A stretch of DNA of 64,000 bases from Cryptomeria japonica (taxonomy: Eukaryota > Streptophyta > Pinopsida > Cupressales > Cupressaceae). A model generated the notes under the pieces. It did not search any database. It was not told the DNA's origin and saw only the letters and a program-made list of their open reading frames with translations. Shown here piece after piece: positions 23,300-36,105 of the stretch. The position numbers were made by a program, and so were the translations under genes. Within the stretch, counting starts at the first letter, position 1, and every line of letters begins with the position of its first letter. The DNA is taken from NCBI RefSeq assembly GCF_030272615.1, contig NC_081410.1, positions 254,369,533 through 254,433,532 on the forward strand, written 5' to 3'.

Positions 23300-25259
23300 A
23301 TTGTCTCATCAGGGAAAGTAGTCATTAACCCCCCACTAATGAATGGATTCCCTAGGAACACCAGTACTAGCAAAATAATCTACCTCATGGTTACCCTCCC
23401 AAAAAATATGAGATATAATAAATTCATCAAAGAATTCCATAATAGAAATATAATTTGAAATTAGCCCATGAATAGTCCAACTAGGATTTTGAGCCTTATT
23501 CAAGCAATTGATAATCTCAAGGGAATCTCCCTCAATCCACACCTTCTTCAAACCCTAAGATTGACCCAATTTGAGTAAAATGAAGGCTACATTTTCTTCA
23601 ACAAAGTGATGGTGTGCTTGGGTACCCAACAAGAGGGCCACCACTTAAACAATCCTACCATTGTAATCACAAGCCACTCCCCCACATCCAACAAGCCTTG
23701 AATTTCCCTTGGTCACCCCATAGAAGTTAATTTTGATCCAATCCCTAGGAGGAGCCCTCCAAATCACATTATACCAAGATTGTTTCATCTTACAGAGAGG
23801 GATGGAAATACCACAAGATATCCAAATTTAAATCAACCTGTCAATCATAAATAGAAACAAACACTCTAGGGCTAGTCTTACACACATCAGGCAAACCAAC
23901 AAGAAAATTTTCCTTAATATATAAATAAAACTTGAAAGCCATATTATGGGCTAAACACACTAAGTTCCAAAAAAATTGTTGCTTATTTCTTCCCAAGTAC
24001 CCAATGCAATTTGATGCATAATGAGGGACTAAAGGAAGATAAGAGAAGGGTTATGAGAAGGAGATTTGCATTGAAACCATCTTTTAGTGAAAGAACCTGG
24101 AAAGACCCAATATATGTGACCAAATTTATATCGCATAGTTACAACCAAAGAGAATATGGAAATAATTATCTACCCCCTCCTCACACAAGTAGCATCTCTT
24201 TGGAAACATAATGCCTCTTTTGCACAAATTATTGATGGTTAACAATTTATTTTAAGCCAAAAGTTAGAAGAAAATATCAATATTTGGGACCAACTCAAAA
24301 TTTTATAGCACAACAGAAAAGGGGGAATTCATATAAACCTCAACCTAAAATTTGAAATCATTAGAAATTGAAAAAAGACCGTTCAAAGAGCCAACTCAAA
24401 CTACCCTATCCTTGAATTGAATAAAAGAGATATGAATTTAGGATAACTCAAGAATAAAAAGAGTTAAATCCTTCCAATGATCATTAATAATAGAATTAAC
24501 AACAAAAAAACCCACCAATCTCATATAGGCATCCATATAAGGAGATTCCCATGGGATATTCTTGACGGGTTAGTCTTCAATACACCAATCATCCCAAAAT
24601 GGGATTTCTTACCATTTTCCGAATAGCATCTTAAGCCCTTGTAAATAATAAATTTGGAGTTCAAGATAAAATTCCAAAGAGATGAGCTAGAGGGAACAAC
24701 TTAATCTTGTTGAATAAATTCACAAAAGTGAGCATAATTTCAAGATATTTGTTGAAAAAGATCCCACCACATTCATTAACACCAGTCAAGAATCTCCACA
24801 ATTGTTTAGCTAACAAGGTAGAATTAAACTCCTTTATTTTTTTAATCATCAAACTTCAAAGACTTTTACGAAGGTGAACCTGATCGTAGGTGATGAAGTG
24901 CATGTGATTCTTATTATCAATACTAGTCCATAAAAACTTATGTTGAATTTGGTCATTTTTCATGAATAAATTTTTAGGAACCCTAATAAAATCAACAATG
25001 ATTGTATCATCAACAAACTGTTGGTGGGAACAAACATGTTAGGAGGACAAAGGGGACAACCCTTTTAGATTTCCATCCAACACCACCTTCAAGATAAACC
25101 TACCTAGCACCTCCACCATAATGATAGAAAGAAAAGGGGAGATAGGATCTCCCTACCTGATACCCCAAGATCTATTAAAGAATCTAGAAGGGGACTCATT
25201 AATGATGGTAGAAAACCCCAAAGTAGAGATGAGTTGCCCAATCATTTGCACCACCTTAT
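23300..25259 (-). pseudogene. 3' half of an L1-type LINE ORF2 (RT, zf-RVT, RNase H)
   Basis: Read on the minus strand with many stops and shifts. At 25215-25090 there is an RT block, GDPISPFLSIIMVEVLGRF, the GxxQGDPxSPxLF motif of plant LINEs (here preceded by GIR then a stop). At about 25030-25000 there is an altered catalytic block (VDDTIIV). At 24240-24110 a zf-RVT type knuckle includes CYLCEEGVDNYFHILFGC. At 23760-23340 there is an RNase H: INFYGVTKGNSRLVGCGGVA, then VWIEGDSLEIINCLN, then EGNHEVDYFASTGV near the C-terminus. The RNase H block 23551-23336 is still open. The 5' half is missing because Copia element A starts at 25260; it should resume beyond the right edge of the window. Confidence 0.8.
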
Positions 25260-25423
25260 TATTAGGATTTAGGTGCCATCAACCTTATAAATCATTTAAG
25301 TTATTGTATTCTTAAATATGTTTTATAATTTACCCATAAGAGGTTAAACTAATTAACCAATGGTGGTGAAAGAGATCATGTGAAGACAAAGTTACTTTTA
25401 CCATTTGTCGTCTAGGAAAATGA
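25260..25423 (+). repeat. 5' LTR of element A, first segment
   Basis: TATTAGGATTTAGGTGCCATCAACC matches TGTTAGGATTTAGATGCTATCAACC at 47098, with the terminal TG mutated to TA. Homology continues through ACCCATAAGAGG and GTGAAAGAGATCATGT until element B interrupts at 25424. Confidence 0.88.
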
Positions 25424-27005
25424 TGTTAGAAACTTGTGGTGTGCTGTCATTGATGTTACTATGAGGAAGTTGAAGTTGTTCAGTTGTGCAGATTTTGTAG
25501 ATGGTTTGAAAATGAGTGTTCAAATGTTTTTATGTTGCCTACTGATGATATTAAGTGTTAAGTGTTTCTAGAAGACTACAATAGTAGAAGAAACAATATG
25601 CAAGAAATAGTATTTAAATATCTTCATGGAAGAATCCTATGCATTCATCTAGTTCTTGATGATGATGGCTTGTGCCTAAGGATATAAGTTATACATTTTG
25701 TGGATGTTTCATTGTCATGTTTTCAGGTTCTCAGTTGCTCAATTGATGAAGTTGGTTGTAGTAGTTTGCTAACAATAAGGTTGTCTATTAGGACTAGTCC
25801 GGAGAATGCTCTACAATGATCCATTGTGTTGATTAAAGTGTTGTGTCTTGGTGGATATGTTCACATGGCTTGTGCAACATTCCAATTCAGATTTCTAGTG
25901 CTGGTTTGATTAGAAAATTAATTTATGTTATTTTGTGTTTAGTCTTGTTGGTTGTGTTGGTCTTTGGCTGACTTAAGTGGTGTATCTTATTTGGATCATA
26001 CTTTTTTTCTCTAGATATGCATTTAAGGTTGAGTTAGAATGTTGATATGGATCTTACTGTGGTATGTGTAGATCTACATTGTGTATTTTGCATGAGGTGA
26101 TGTTTTTGTGCCAACTAGTTATTGTGCTTCATTTTTTTATCTACACATTATGTTTGATATCGATTTTGGAGTATGTTCTAGAATCTATGGTTTTTTAGAA
26201 CCAACTTAGGAATCTGTGTTGTGATGTATTTGGGTATCTTTTATCTCCTAGACTGGACCACATTGTATATTTTTGGTTAGGATGATCGATTTTATGTGAT
26301 TCATGTATACTTTGTCTTTGGAAAACCTAGTTGAGGGTTTCAATGTATAATATTGTATTAATGGAAGTGTGGATGTGTGATTTGGTGCATGGATTGTTGT
26401 GAATTAGATGTGAATTATATACAAGCAACAAAAGTACAAATTTTAGTTTGTGATGAGCTTTGATGATCATATCTTTAGTACAACAGTGTGATGAGGCAAT
26501 GAATGAAGTCAAAGATGTTTACCATGATATTGTTCGCTTGACACAGTGGTTAAAGGATAGTTTCATAATAAGAAGATCTTGTTCACTATAATTCACTATT
26601 CACTATTCCTACCAAAATCTAGTGAGTCCTTTGGCAACCTGTGTAGTTTTGTGTATCGTTCCCTAAGATTGTGCATCTCAGTATTACAAATCCCTTGTAT
26701 CTTTCCCTAAGGTTGTGCACCTTAGTTTTACACATCCAATCAAGTGTGGTGAGCTCCTTGGCCTTGAGCTTAAAATTGTGTAATCAATTATTCATATTAT
26801 GAGTATGAATCCATCATTTTTTTTCCCTCCTTGGGTTTTCCACGTAAATTTTAGTGTTCATGTGTATGTTGTGCTTTGTGATTCTATGTTTCATAATTAT
26901 AGAGATGAGTTAATTATGGTTTGAAGTTTAAATAATTATAAGTGATTTATTTAAGATCTAGACTGATTCACCCCCTCCCTTCTTAGTCTTATGGTGTGCT
27001 CAACA
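25424..27005 (+). repeat. 5' LTR of element B
   Basis: It starts TGTTAGAAACTTGTGGTGTG and ends GCTCAACA. It contains GGGTTTTCCACGTAAATTTTAGTG (26833-26856) and GATTCACCCCCTCCCTTCTTAG (26969-26990), the shared LTR modules. It aligns with 31146-32773 throughout. Confidence 0.9.
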
Positions 27006-27007
27006 AT

Positions 27008-27019
27008 TGGTATCAGAGA
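27008..27019 (+). promoter_or_regulatory. Primer-binding site of element B
   Basis: TGGTATCAGAGA lies two bases after the LTR end and is the initiator tRNA-Met type site with one late mismatch. Confidence 0.85.
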
Positions 27020-27063
27020 AAGGTTCCTCTGATATTATCTTTACTTCTTTAGGAAGGTTCGAA

Positions 27064-27840
27064 ATGGCATAGGAAAACTATTTGAAGGCATCAACGTTTG
27101 ATGACACAAATTACTCTACTTGGAAGTTACGAATGGAATATCATTTGATTTCCCCATCGCTTGCAATATGGACATTATCAAGACTAGTTATACTCTCCAA
27201 ATGGTGGTCTTTCTACTCTAGATGAGGTCAAGAATCATGAAAATAATGTCAAGGAAATAAATATGCTTGTTAGTAGTTTGAGTGACTCAAAGTTTTTTAA
27301 GAACAATGGATGCACAAATGCAACATGAATTTGGGAAAAAATTATTAGCATTTATTAAGGAGATTACAAGACCCAGCGATTCAAATTACAAAATTTAGAG
27401 CATAGATTTGAGACATAGAGGATGTCTAAACATGAGAATATTGAAAATTAAATGCAACTACTAAATGAGGTAGTTAATGAAATTAGAGGTATTGGTCGAA
27501 CAATGGAAGAAAGTGAAGTAGTCGGAAAAGTAATGAGAACATTGTCTAAAAGATATAAGCCTAAGAATTTTACCATTGAAGAAAGTTATAATATGGATAA
27601 ATATACCTTGGATCAACTCTATGTATGAAAGAAAAAAAAGATAGATGACAAAGATAAGTCTAAAAGGAGTTATTGTTCAATGAAAACCTACTCCTTTGAA
27701 GATGAAAATGGTGATGACTCAAATAAAGAATCATTTTTTTCAGCCATATAAGAAAAGGATAGTGAAAGGTCTAGTACTCTGCATGATGAGAATAACAGTG
27801 AAAATTCAATGACTATGAAAACTACATTGCATGCAAAAGT
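27064..27840 (+). pseudogene. Copia Gag remnant of element B
   Basis: The ATG at 27064 is followed after one codon by TAG. The frame then reads LKASTFDDTNYSTWKLRMEYHL, the usual start of plant Copia Gag (FDGTNYxxWKxxMexhL). Further pieces in shifting frames follow, with an acidic stretch at 27700-27830. No clean CCHC knuckle remains. Confidence 0.75.
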
Positions 27841-27850
27841 GGAACCTAAA

Positions 27851-28197
27851 GCTTGGATAATTGATTCTAGATGCTCAAATAATATGACAGGTGATAGAAA
27901 GAAGTTCATAGACTTTGAAAAGTATGATAGTGGAGGAGGAAACACCTATATGTGGTAAAGGAACCATAACTATTGATAAAAAACATAAGATAGATGATGT
28001 TTATTATGTTAATGGGTTGAGATATAATATTTTTAGTATGACTCAAATGGGCAGTAAGGGCTACAAGATCATATTTCATGGGTCTAGATATGAGATCAAA
28101 AAAGGAGCTTCCAAAATATTGGTTGCAAAAGGCATAAGAACAAATGGCAATGTCTACTGTGTGAAGGAAAACAAAGAAAGTAGTTGTTTATTAGCGT
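27851..28197 (+). pseudogene. Copia protease remnant and start of integrase linker, element B
   Basis: WIIDSRCSNNMTGDRKKF matches the Copia aspartic protease site WxxDSGCSxHMTGD, with the catalytic-loop Gly changed to Arg. A frameshift near 27935 leads to an open block (27915-28197) with PICGKGTITI, VYYVNGLRYNIFSMTQMG and NGNVYCV. The motif set is of the type seen in Sirevirus-like and related Copia lineages. Confidence 0.8.
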
Positions 28198-28199
28198 AA

Positions 28200-29240
28200 A
28201 GTAGTGAATGTTGGTTATGAAACAAAAGGTGAAGATTAGTTAAACACATGTTAACTTTGACAACATGGTGAAAACCAGTTCAGCTCATGTTGTGAGAGAT
28301 TTACCAAAGATTATCAAACCTGCTAATACAATGTGCAAGGAATGTCGATTGGGAAGGCAACCAAGGAACAAATTTAATAACAAGGAGTATTCTACTACAA
28401 GGCCCTTGGAGTTGATTCATATATGTCTATGTGGACCTAAAAGGACAAGAGGATTGGATAGTGAAAGGTATTATGAGTTGCTTATTGATTATTATTCTAG
28501 AATGACATAGGTTACTTTCTTAAGTGAAAAGTCTGAAGCATTTGATAGATTTAATATATTCAAATATATGGTTGAGAATCAAATAGATGCTAAAATCAAG
28601 TGGTTAAGGTCTGATACAGAGGAGAATTTACATTGAATGAATTTGACAAATTTTGTAAAGAACGTGGCATTAGAAGGCAATTATCTACACCTAGCACTCC
28701 TCAATAAAATGGAGTTGTTGAAAGAAAAAATAGGATTGTTGTAGAGATGTCTAGAAATATGTTGAAATATGTTAACCTTCCTAATGTTTATTTGAAAGAA
28801 GTTGTACATATTGTTGTATATATTCTTAATAGGGTTCAAGAGTGAATCATACAAAAATACCGTATGAGAAATCACATGGAACATCACCTACTATCAAATA
28901 TTTCAAGATATTTGGAAGCAAGTTCTATGTAAGAAGAGATGAAGAAGACTTGGGAAAGTTTGATGCAAAGATTAGATGAAGGGATATTCTTGGAATACTC
29001 TACAAACAATAAGACTTATTGATACAACAAGAGACTGGAGAAGATTTTGGAAAGTATGAATGTCAAAGTGAGTGAAGAATTGAATCATGTTGTACCTAAA
29101 CCTAAAGCTGAGATAGAAGATACTCCTATTGTTGTGGAATCAAAAGAAGAGACAAATGAAGAAGAGAAGGAACCTAGACAAGCACCTAAGACACTTGCAA
29201 AGTATGTGTGAAAGAATCATTTAGAAAATTAGATCATTGG
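28200..29240 (+). pseudogene. Copia integrase remnant of element B
   Basis: The zinc-binding region includes CKECRLGRQPRNKF. The core retains LLIDYYSRMT (first Asp block, IDDYSR altered), a damaged second block LRSDTEENL, and the glutamate block NGVVERKNRIV preceded by a TAA where CAA is expected. Stops and deletions interrupt the C-terminal part. Confidence 0.8.
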
Positions 29241-29269
29241 AGAGAAAGACAAAGGAGTTCAAATGAAAA

Positions 29270-30250
29270 GAAGACTTGATGTGACTAGTAAACAAGAAAT
29301 TTTTTGTTTTATATCTTATGTGGAGCCCAAAACTTTTGTAGAAGCTAGAAAGGACAAAATTTGGATGAAATATATAAAAGAGGAGTTGAATTGGATTGAA
29401 AATATTTAGACATGGGAACTAGTACCTAGATCGATAGACAAGAATGTGATAGAAAACAAGTGGGTGTTCCAAGAAAATCTAAATGACAATTGAAAAGTCA
29501 CAAGGAACAAGGCAAGACTAGTTTGTAAAGGCTATTCACAAGTTTAAGATATAGGCTTTGAGGAGACTTTTTCTTTAGTAGCTAGGATGGAAGCTATAAG
29601 GATATTTCTTACATTTGTTTCATATAAGAACTTTAAGATATATCAGATGGATATCAAGTCACAATTCTTGAATGGATAACTTGAAGAAGAGGTTTATAAA
29701 GAACAATAAAATGGGTTTCAGCTGTCAAAAGATTCAAATATGCTCTACAAACTCAAAAAGGCACTCTATGGAATCTAGAAAGTTCCTAGAGATTGGTACA
29801 CAAGGTTGGATAGATACTTGTTGTAAAAGAACTTCAAGAAAGGTACAATAGATAGTAATCTTTATTTCAAAGTTGAAGGTGATAAACTATTAATAGTTGT
29901 TGTGCATGTTGATGATATCATTTTTGGAGGAGATGATAGTATTTGCAAGAGATTTACAAAAAGAATTTGAGATATCAATGATTGGTGAGCTATCATTTTT
30001 CCTTGGTCTTCAAGTGACATAGTCAAAAGATGGTATTTACATATCTCAAACCAAGTATATCAAAGAAATGTTAAAGAAGTTTGGTTTAGAGGATTGTAAA
30101 CTAATTGGAACTCCTATGACTACTAGTTGAAAGATGAGTAAGGATGATCAATCTCCAAAATTTGATCATAAACAATATAGGTTTATGATTGGAGGGTTTT
30201 TGCATTTGACTGCTTCAAGACTAGATATTATGCATGTTTTCTATTTGATT
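29270..30250 (+). pseudogene. Copia reverse transcriptase remnant of element B
   Basis: Recognisable blocks are NKWVFQENL (NKWVFKxK), [23 protein letters not shown] (first catalytic Asp region), LYKLKKALYGI and VVVHVDDIIFGG (YVDD changed to HVDD, 29905-29916). Several stops lie between them. Confidence 0.88.
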
Positions 30251-30842
30251 GTCAGATATCAATCTAATCCATAATAATCACATGATCAACTAGTGAAAAG
30301 GATATTCAAATATCTGAAAGGGACTCCTGATTTTGATTTTTGGTACAACAAAAATGATGATTTCAATTTGAAATCATACATAGATGTTGATTGGTCCAGA
30401 TGTGTTGACGATAGAAGAAGTACAAGTGCTGGCACATTTTTGGGGGAGACAAGTAGGTCTCCTGGTTGAGCAAAAAGTAGGATCTAGTATCGTTATCTAT
30501 TGAAAAGGCAAAATATATTGTAGCAATATCTTGTTGTACTCAAGTATGTGGATGAAGAAAACTCTCAGAGATATCAAATTGATATATGATGAGGAAATTC
30601 CTATTATGTGTAACCATGCAAGTGCAATTAACATTTAAAATAATCCAATAATGCATTCAATTGCTAAAGACATTTCTATCTGGTATCATTTCTTAAGATA
30701 AAAGGTTACAAAGAAGGAAGATAGATTGGAATATGTGCCTACAAAGGATAAGAATGTAGACATCTTTACCAAGGCACTGGAGAAGGATAGCTTTGAGTAT
30801 CTCTAGCAAAAATTAGGGGTCATTGCCCCTCCTTCAAACTAG
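30251..30842 (+). pseudogene. Copia RNase H remnant of element B
   Basis: SYIDVDWSRCVDDRRSTSAG matches the Copia RNase H start YxDADWAGxxDDRKSTSG. Later fragments in other frames correspond to SLSTAEAEYVA and to the C-terminal DIFTKxLxKxxFExLRxxLGV signature around 30755-30830. Confidence 0.85.
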
Positions 30843-31056
30843 ATGCATAGAAGAGGTGCATCTTCCTAGGGGGAGAATCAAAGTCTATCTTTTTTCTCCT
30901 CAATTGATGTGGTGATTTCTCTTAGGGAGAGTACTAAAGGGTGTGGTTTCTTGGATTCAAGGAATATTGTAGTTATCATAGTCATACTTAGAAAGGAGAG
31001 AGATATTTATTGTTTGGAAGAGAGTTATTATTTGAAGTATTGCACCCTTTTTTCTT

Positions 31057-31145
31057 GATGTCAAAGGAGGAGAGAGAAAGATACATTTGGAAAAAGTTAA
31101 TTTCTTGGTGGTATAAGTGTTTCCTTCAATGAAAAAGAGGGAGAT
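31057..31145 (+). promoter_or_regulatory. Polypurine tracts of element B
   Basis: GATGTCAAAGGAGGAGAGAGAAAG (from 31058) and GAAAAAGAGGGAGAT (31131-31145) occur; the second directly precedes the TGTTGC start of the 3' LTR. Confidence 0.8.
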
Positions 31146-32773
31146 TGTTGCAAACTTGTGTTGTGTTACCATTCATGTCAAACTTTTTGTCATTGATGTC
31201 AAAATATATGGTGTTGTCATCAGTGTTGTAATTGATGTCACTATGAGGAAGTTTCATGTGTTTAGCTATGTGGATGTTGTAGATGGTAAGAAAATGAGTG
31301 TTCAAATGTTGTTATGTTGTCTATTGATGATATTCAGTTTGTATGAGGTGTTTCTGGAAGACTATTGTATTGGAAGAAACAATATGTAGGAAATAGTATT
31401 TAAAGTCTTAATGAAATAATTTTATAGAATCCTCTAGGTCTTGATAATGATGTCTTGTAGTTATGGATATAATTTCTATGTTCTATTATATTGTACTATC
31501 AAGTTTTTAGGTTCTCAGTTGTTAAGTTGATGAAGTTGGTTGTGGCAATTTGCTGATAGTGAGGTTGTCTATCAAGACTAGTCCAGAGAATGATCTACAT
31601 TACTCTACTATGTTGATTCAAGTGTTGCATCTTGGTGGACATGTTCATATGGCTTGTGCAATGTTCTAGTTCAAATTTCTAGTGTTGATTTATGTTGTTT
31701 TGTGTTCAGTGTTTTAATCTATGTTGATTTTTGGCTGGCTCGGGTGGTGTATCTTATTTGGATCATAAAATTTTTGTTTGAATATGCATTGGAGGTTGAT
31801 TTAGAATGTTTATATGGGTCTCATCATGGTGTGTGTGTATCCACATTGTGTATTTTGCATGGGATAATGTTTTGGGGCTGACTAGTTAGTGTGCTTCATT
31901 GTTTATCTACACATTACATTTGATTTAGATTTTGGAGGATATTTTAGCATGTATGGTTCATTGGAACTATCTTAGGAAGATGTTTTTTTATGTATTTGGG
32001 TCCCCTTTATCTCCTCTATTGGACCGTATTATGTATTTTTGGTTTGGATGATCGACTTTATGTGATTAATCTATACTCTATCTATGGAAGACCTAGTTGA
32101 GGGTTTCAATGTATAATCTTGTATAAATGGAAGTGCATATGTGTGATTTGAAATGTATATTTTTGTAAATTATATTTGAATGATATGAAAGAAAAAAAAA
32201 GCATGAATTTTAGTTTGCGATGAGCTTTGATGATCATATCTCAAGTACAATAGTGTGTTAAGATACTGAATGAATTCAGAGATGTTTGCCATTATATTTT
32301 TCACTTGATGTAGTAGTTCAAGGATAGTTTCATGATCAGAATATCTTGTTTATTATAATTTATTTTTTGTTGTACCTACTGGAAGATAGTGAGTCTATTG
32401 GTAGTCTATGTAGTTCTTTGTATATTGCCCTAAGATTGTGCATCTTAGTATTGCAACCCCCTTGTATCTTTCCCTAACATTGTGTGTCTTAGTTTTGCAA
32501 GTCCAATCAAGTGCAATGAGATCCTTGGCCTTGAACCTAAAAATCCATATTCACTTATTTATATTGTGAGTGTGATTCTCACCATGGTTTTTCCCTTGGG
32601 TTTTTCACATAAATCTGATGTTCTCATGTGTGTTGTGCTTTGTGCTTTCATGTTTCATAATTTCAGAGATAAGCTAATTGTGGCTTGAAGTTTAAACAAG
32701 TATAAGTGATTTGTTTTAAGTTTTGGACTATTTTGCCCTCCCCACCCGTCTCAATCTTGTGGTGTGTTCAAAA
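31146..32773 (+). repeat. 3' LTR of element B
   Basis: It starts TGTTGCAAACTTGTGTTGTG and aligns with the left LTR. It contains ACCATGGTTTTTCCCTTGGG then TTTTTCACATAAATCTG at 32581-32618. Open frames at 31117-31389, 31654-31881 and 32482-32688 are LTR shadows. Confidence 0.9.
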
Positions 32774-32778
32774 AAGGA

Positions 32779-35013
32779 AAAAATAGCTAGGTGACCCCTC
32801 TTGGAATATTTTATTTTGAGGTGCTTAGACACTTGTTAGGAGTTGTAATATAATATATGATGATTAGGATAGTCATTATTGCTATGACAATATTTATGAT
32901 GAAATCCTTACACAAGTGCACGTGCATAAGTGATGTCATTTAATAGTTGTAGGAGAATATGTAAGAGGCTATTTTGGGAGGTGTGAGAGATTTTTGATGC
33001 AGAGGAAAACTGATCCATCAAAATACACAATCAACTATGTCTCCAATGTCTAAGGCCAACTTGGTCTTTCTCCTTCACTCAAGTTCACCAAAATGCCCAA
33101 ACTTGGGTCACAACTCCAACAACCTATCTTAACACCTTATAGGTTCCCAAAATACCCCATTCAACTTTTCTAAGTATACTACACATACCCTTTTGGTCAT
33201 TCCACTCAGAATCCCTTACCGAGTAACTAACTAGGCCTATTCCTAGTAGCCATGTTTAGAGATTAATCTGACTTTTACTCAAAACTTTGCCAAACCACCT
33301 GCAAAAAAAATTACATTTCTAGATACCTTTTTGGAAATTGTTCAACATATGTAAAAACTAGATACAACTCTTTTGGACCAACACCTTGGATTAGTACACT
33401 GCAACTCTCCAACTAAGCCCAATTAGCCCACTTTTCCAAAGCAATGACTAACATATCAACTCCCTTATTTCCAATAACCTAAAATAGTCTTAGTACAGGT
33501 CTCCAAACTTCATATTTTCTAGGTTTCATGAGGTGCCATACCAATCTACCCAACCAAACATTAAACCCTTTTTTTAGGAGCCCACACCTAGGGTTTTCAC
33601 AAACTCACACTTCCAAACACCTCGAGATCCAACTGAAGGTTCCATCACCTTCTATCCAACCTATATACACATAATCCACCATAAAATGTTACCCTTATTA
33701 AATGAAAACGTTCAGACCTTCACATGGCATCAGTTACTCACTGAGTCAACTTGTGACTCTTCACCCATGAAGCACTCTCCTCACATGTTCATGATCTTCC
33801 CTGCATTCTTAATAGAAACAACACTATAATGGTACACATTTTAGACTCATCCCACAAGTTACAGAGGTTACAAAAAGTAGGATAAATCCATTTCACATTT
33901 TTGACTCTCAAACCCTTCAAAATTGTCACCTACAACAGTATATAGGACAGTCAATATAAATGGACTAAAATTGAAAATAAACCCTTCAAGAACAACACCA
34001 AATCAAAGCATAAACCCTACTTTACACTTCCCAGTCCATGATCAATAAAGAATGAATCAAATAGAAGAGAGTTTCAGTCTAAATAGGGTAGTTTGTAACC
34101 AAAATGTGCAAGAAACCAAAGTTTTATTAATAGCAGTCTTCTTACATCTACACCTCCTTGGCCATTCTCAGATGTCTTCATCATATATAGACTCTTTTTC
34201 AACCTTTAGAACTGATAACCACCCTTCAAACTACCTAAAACCAACTCTTAACCGGTTTATCTCTTAGTTCTTAAACCAATATTGCTAATTTGACAACTTT
34301 TAGTTGTCAAATGAGCATCTTTTAACTCTTTTACAATAAAGACTTGGATATTACCTCCATTACATCAAAATGGTCATTTAAGGACCTTCTAAACATAAAT
34401 TGTAACCAAACCCCTTACAATTAGCCCTTATAGGCCACACTAGCCATATTGGCAACATTGACACAACTTGACACATTAAGCTTCAAATTACATTCAAATG
34501 GCTCTAATGGCCATAGTTACATCATTAAATGACCTTATAGGTCTTATTAAACTTCATATGCTCTTGGATCACCATGTGACCCTCATTGTGTTCCTTTGAC
34601 TCCTAGGTGCTCCTACACCACTTTTATAGGTGGTTTTTCTGCCTATTGTTTGGTGATACCATACTGGTATTCACCTTCACAAACCCCTATAAATTATTTC
34701 TTTGAGCTAGAGTTCATTTAGAATTTTTCAATTTATAGGGTAACGGATTGTTGCCCAATTTTACAAAGGTCTCTAGAGAAGTGTACTAATGTTATATTCT
34801 TCATTGTACTAGTAATATACTTTCCTATCTTTTGGCGATGGATTTTTTTCCTGTAAGGGTTTCTCCATGTAAATCTGGTGTTTCATATGCAGTGATTTTC
34901 TTGTTCTTGTTTTGATTCTACAATCACTATGTTTATGGTTAATATTTAGTTTAATATTTGCAATCACTTTGAATTTAAGTTCATATTTCAAGATTTCTTC
35001 ACCTTTTTCAACA
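32779..35013 (+). repeat. 5' LTR of element A, second segment
   Basis: It resumes with AATAGCTAGGTGACCCCTCTTGG, matching ATATAGGTTACCCCTTTTG at 47269. It continues as uninterrupted LTR through the place where element D was inserted in the other LTR copy (near 32926) and ends TTTTTCAACA. The TAAGGGTTTCTCCATGTAAATCTGG module is at 34853-34879. No gene is seen in this 2.2 kb; frames at 34052-34267 and 34809-35153 have no motif. Confidence 0.8.
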
Positions 35014-35015
35014 TT

Positions 35016-35027
35016 TGGTATCAAAGC
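35016..35027 (+). promoter_or_regulatory. Primer-binding site of element A
   Basis: TGGTATCAAAGC follows the LTR end after two bases and is the initiator tRNA-Met type with G-to-A at one position. Confidence 0.8.
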
Positions 35028-35142
35028 TAACGGTTTTGTTGAGGGACATACTCCCTTCTCTATAAGTGTTGAAAGTTTTTCTCTACAATCAAGGCTTTTG
35101 TTTTTGTAAGTTTTTTCATAGATTTGAGAAAGTTTGTATACC

Positions 35143-35980
35143 ATGGCCTCCACCTCTTGTCAATATATTAAAATTTAAATGGCACTAGTTATGAGATGTG
35201 GAAGTTGAAAGTTGAGGATCTCTTGGAAGAAAGAGATAAGTGGTTTCCTATTTCAAAAGAAAAGAAACCAAAGGATTATACCTTGATAGATGATGTGTGG
35301 AGAAATTTATACAAGAATGCATAAGGAACCATTCAGTTTTGTCTCATTGACTCTATCTTCCTAAATGTCCCTATAGATTACACAACATATAAGTTATGGA
35401 GGAAAATTGGTGATATATATTCAACTAAGTGTTTGTCTAACAAGCTATATCTAAAAAGAAGTTGTATTCTTTGAAAATGAGGGGTGGTGATTCTATTGTT
35501 GAACATTTGAATGCTTTTAATTTTATTTTAAGTCAACTTGCATCAATAGATATTATTATTGAAGATGAAGATAAATGTAAATTTCAACTTTTCTCTTTTC
35601 CTGATTCTTGGAAAATTCTTATTGTTGTCAAAAGTAGTGGTGATGTAGAGTCTAATATGGATAGTGTAATTCTCATACTTCTTTCAGAATAGATGAGGAG
35701 AGAGATCATGGATGTTGGATCCCAAGATGCCTTGCATGTTCGAGGAAGGCCTAAGGAAAAAGAGCCCAAAGGGGATAAAAATAAGGATAAGTCAAAAGGA
35801 TATTTTAAGACCCTTGGAAGGAGCAGAGTTAAGTATTGGAACTATGGTAAAAGAGGGCATGTGAAATATTGTAGAAACAATAAAAATAGTATTGAATATT
35901 CCACAAAAAATTACTCAAATGATGATTATTTTGATGCTTTGTTTATTTCAACTAACTCTATTAGTAATGATGCTTAGTTG
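35143..35980 (+). pseudogene. Copia Gag of element A
   Basis: The ATG at 35143 starts MASTS; after a frame change comes NGTSYEMWKLKVEDLL, the Copia Gag N-terminal signature. The UBN2 core continues (LYSLKMRGGDSIVEHLNAFN then FILSQLASIDI, 35462-35692). After a stop there is a basic stretch RGRPKEKEPKGDKNKDKSK and a damaged zinc knuckle YWNYGKRGHVKYC (Cys changed to Tyr twice, 35833-35871). The gene ends just before the protease. Confidence 0.88.
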
Positions 35981-35982
35981 TT

Positions 35983-36105
35983 GATTCAGGTGCTTCCTAC
36001 CATAATATTCCTCACAAGAAGTATTTTTATGAGTATAAAAGATATTATGGAGAATTTTTTCTTGTTGATAACACCTTAGTGAATATTGTTGGCAAAGGCA
36101 AGGTA
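35983..36105 (+). pseudogene. Copia protease of element A, part before insertion C
   Basis: VVDSGASYHNIPHKKYF carries an intact DSGAS active-site motif, followed by VDNTLVNIVGKGKV. Element C splits the gene at the codons for GKV; the frame resumes at 42854. Confidence 0.85.

Larger units (their letters stand above)
25424..32773 (+). mobile_element. Element B: Copia LTR retrotransposon inside the 5' LTR of A
   Basis: LTRs at 25424-27005 and 31146-32773 flank 4.1 kb of internal sequence with Copia order gag, protease, integrase, RT, RNase H. Flanks are AATGA (25419-25423) and AAGGA (32774-32778), a 5-bp target duplication with one mismatch; the uninterrupted 3' LTR of A reads AAGGA at the same place (47258-47262). 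The left LTR ends TCAACA while the right ends TCAAAA, so one terminal base has mutated. The whole coding part is heavily decayed. Confidence 0.9.

Noticed and set aside
34052-35153. Possible host genes in the 5' LTR of A
   Set aside because: The frames are short, lack motifs and lie inside an LTR confirmed by partial alignment to the other copy.
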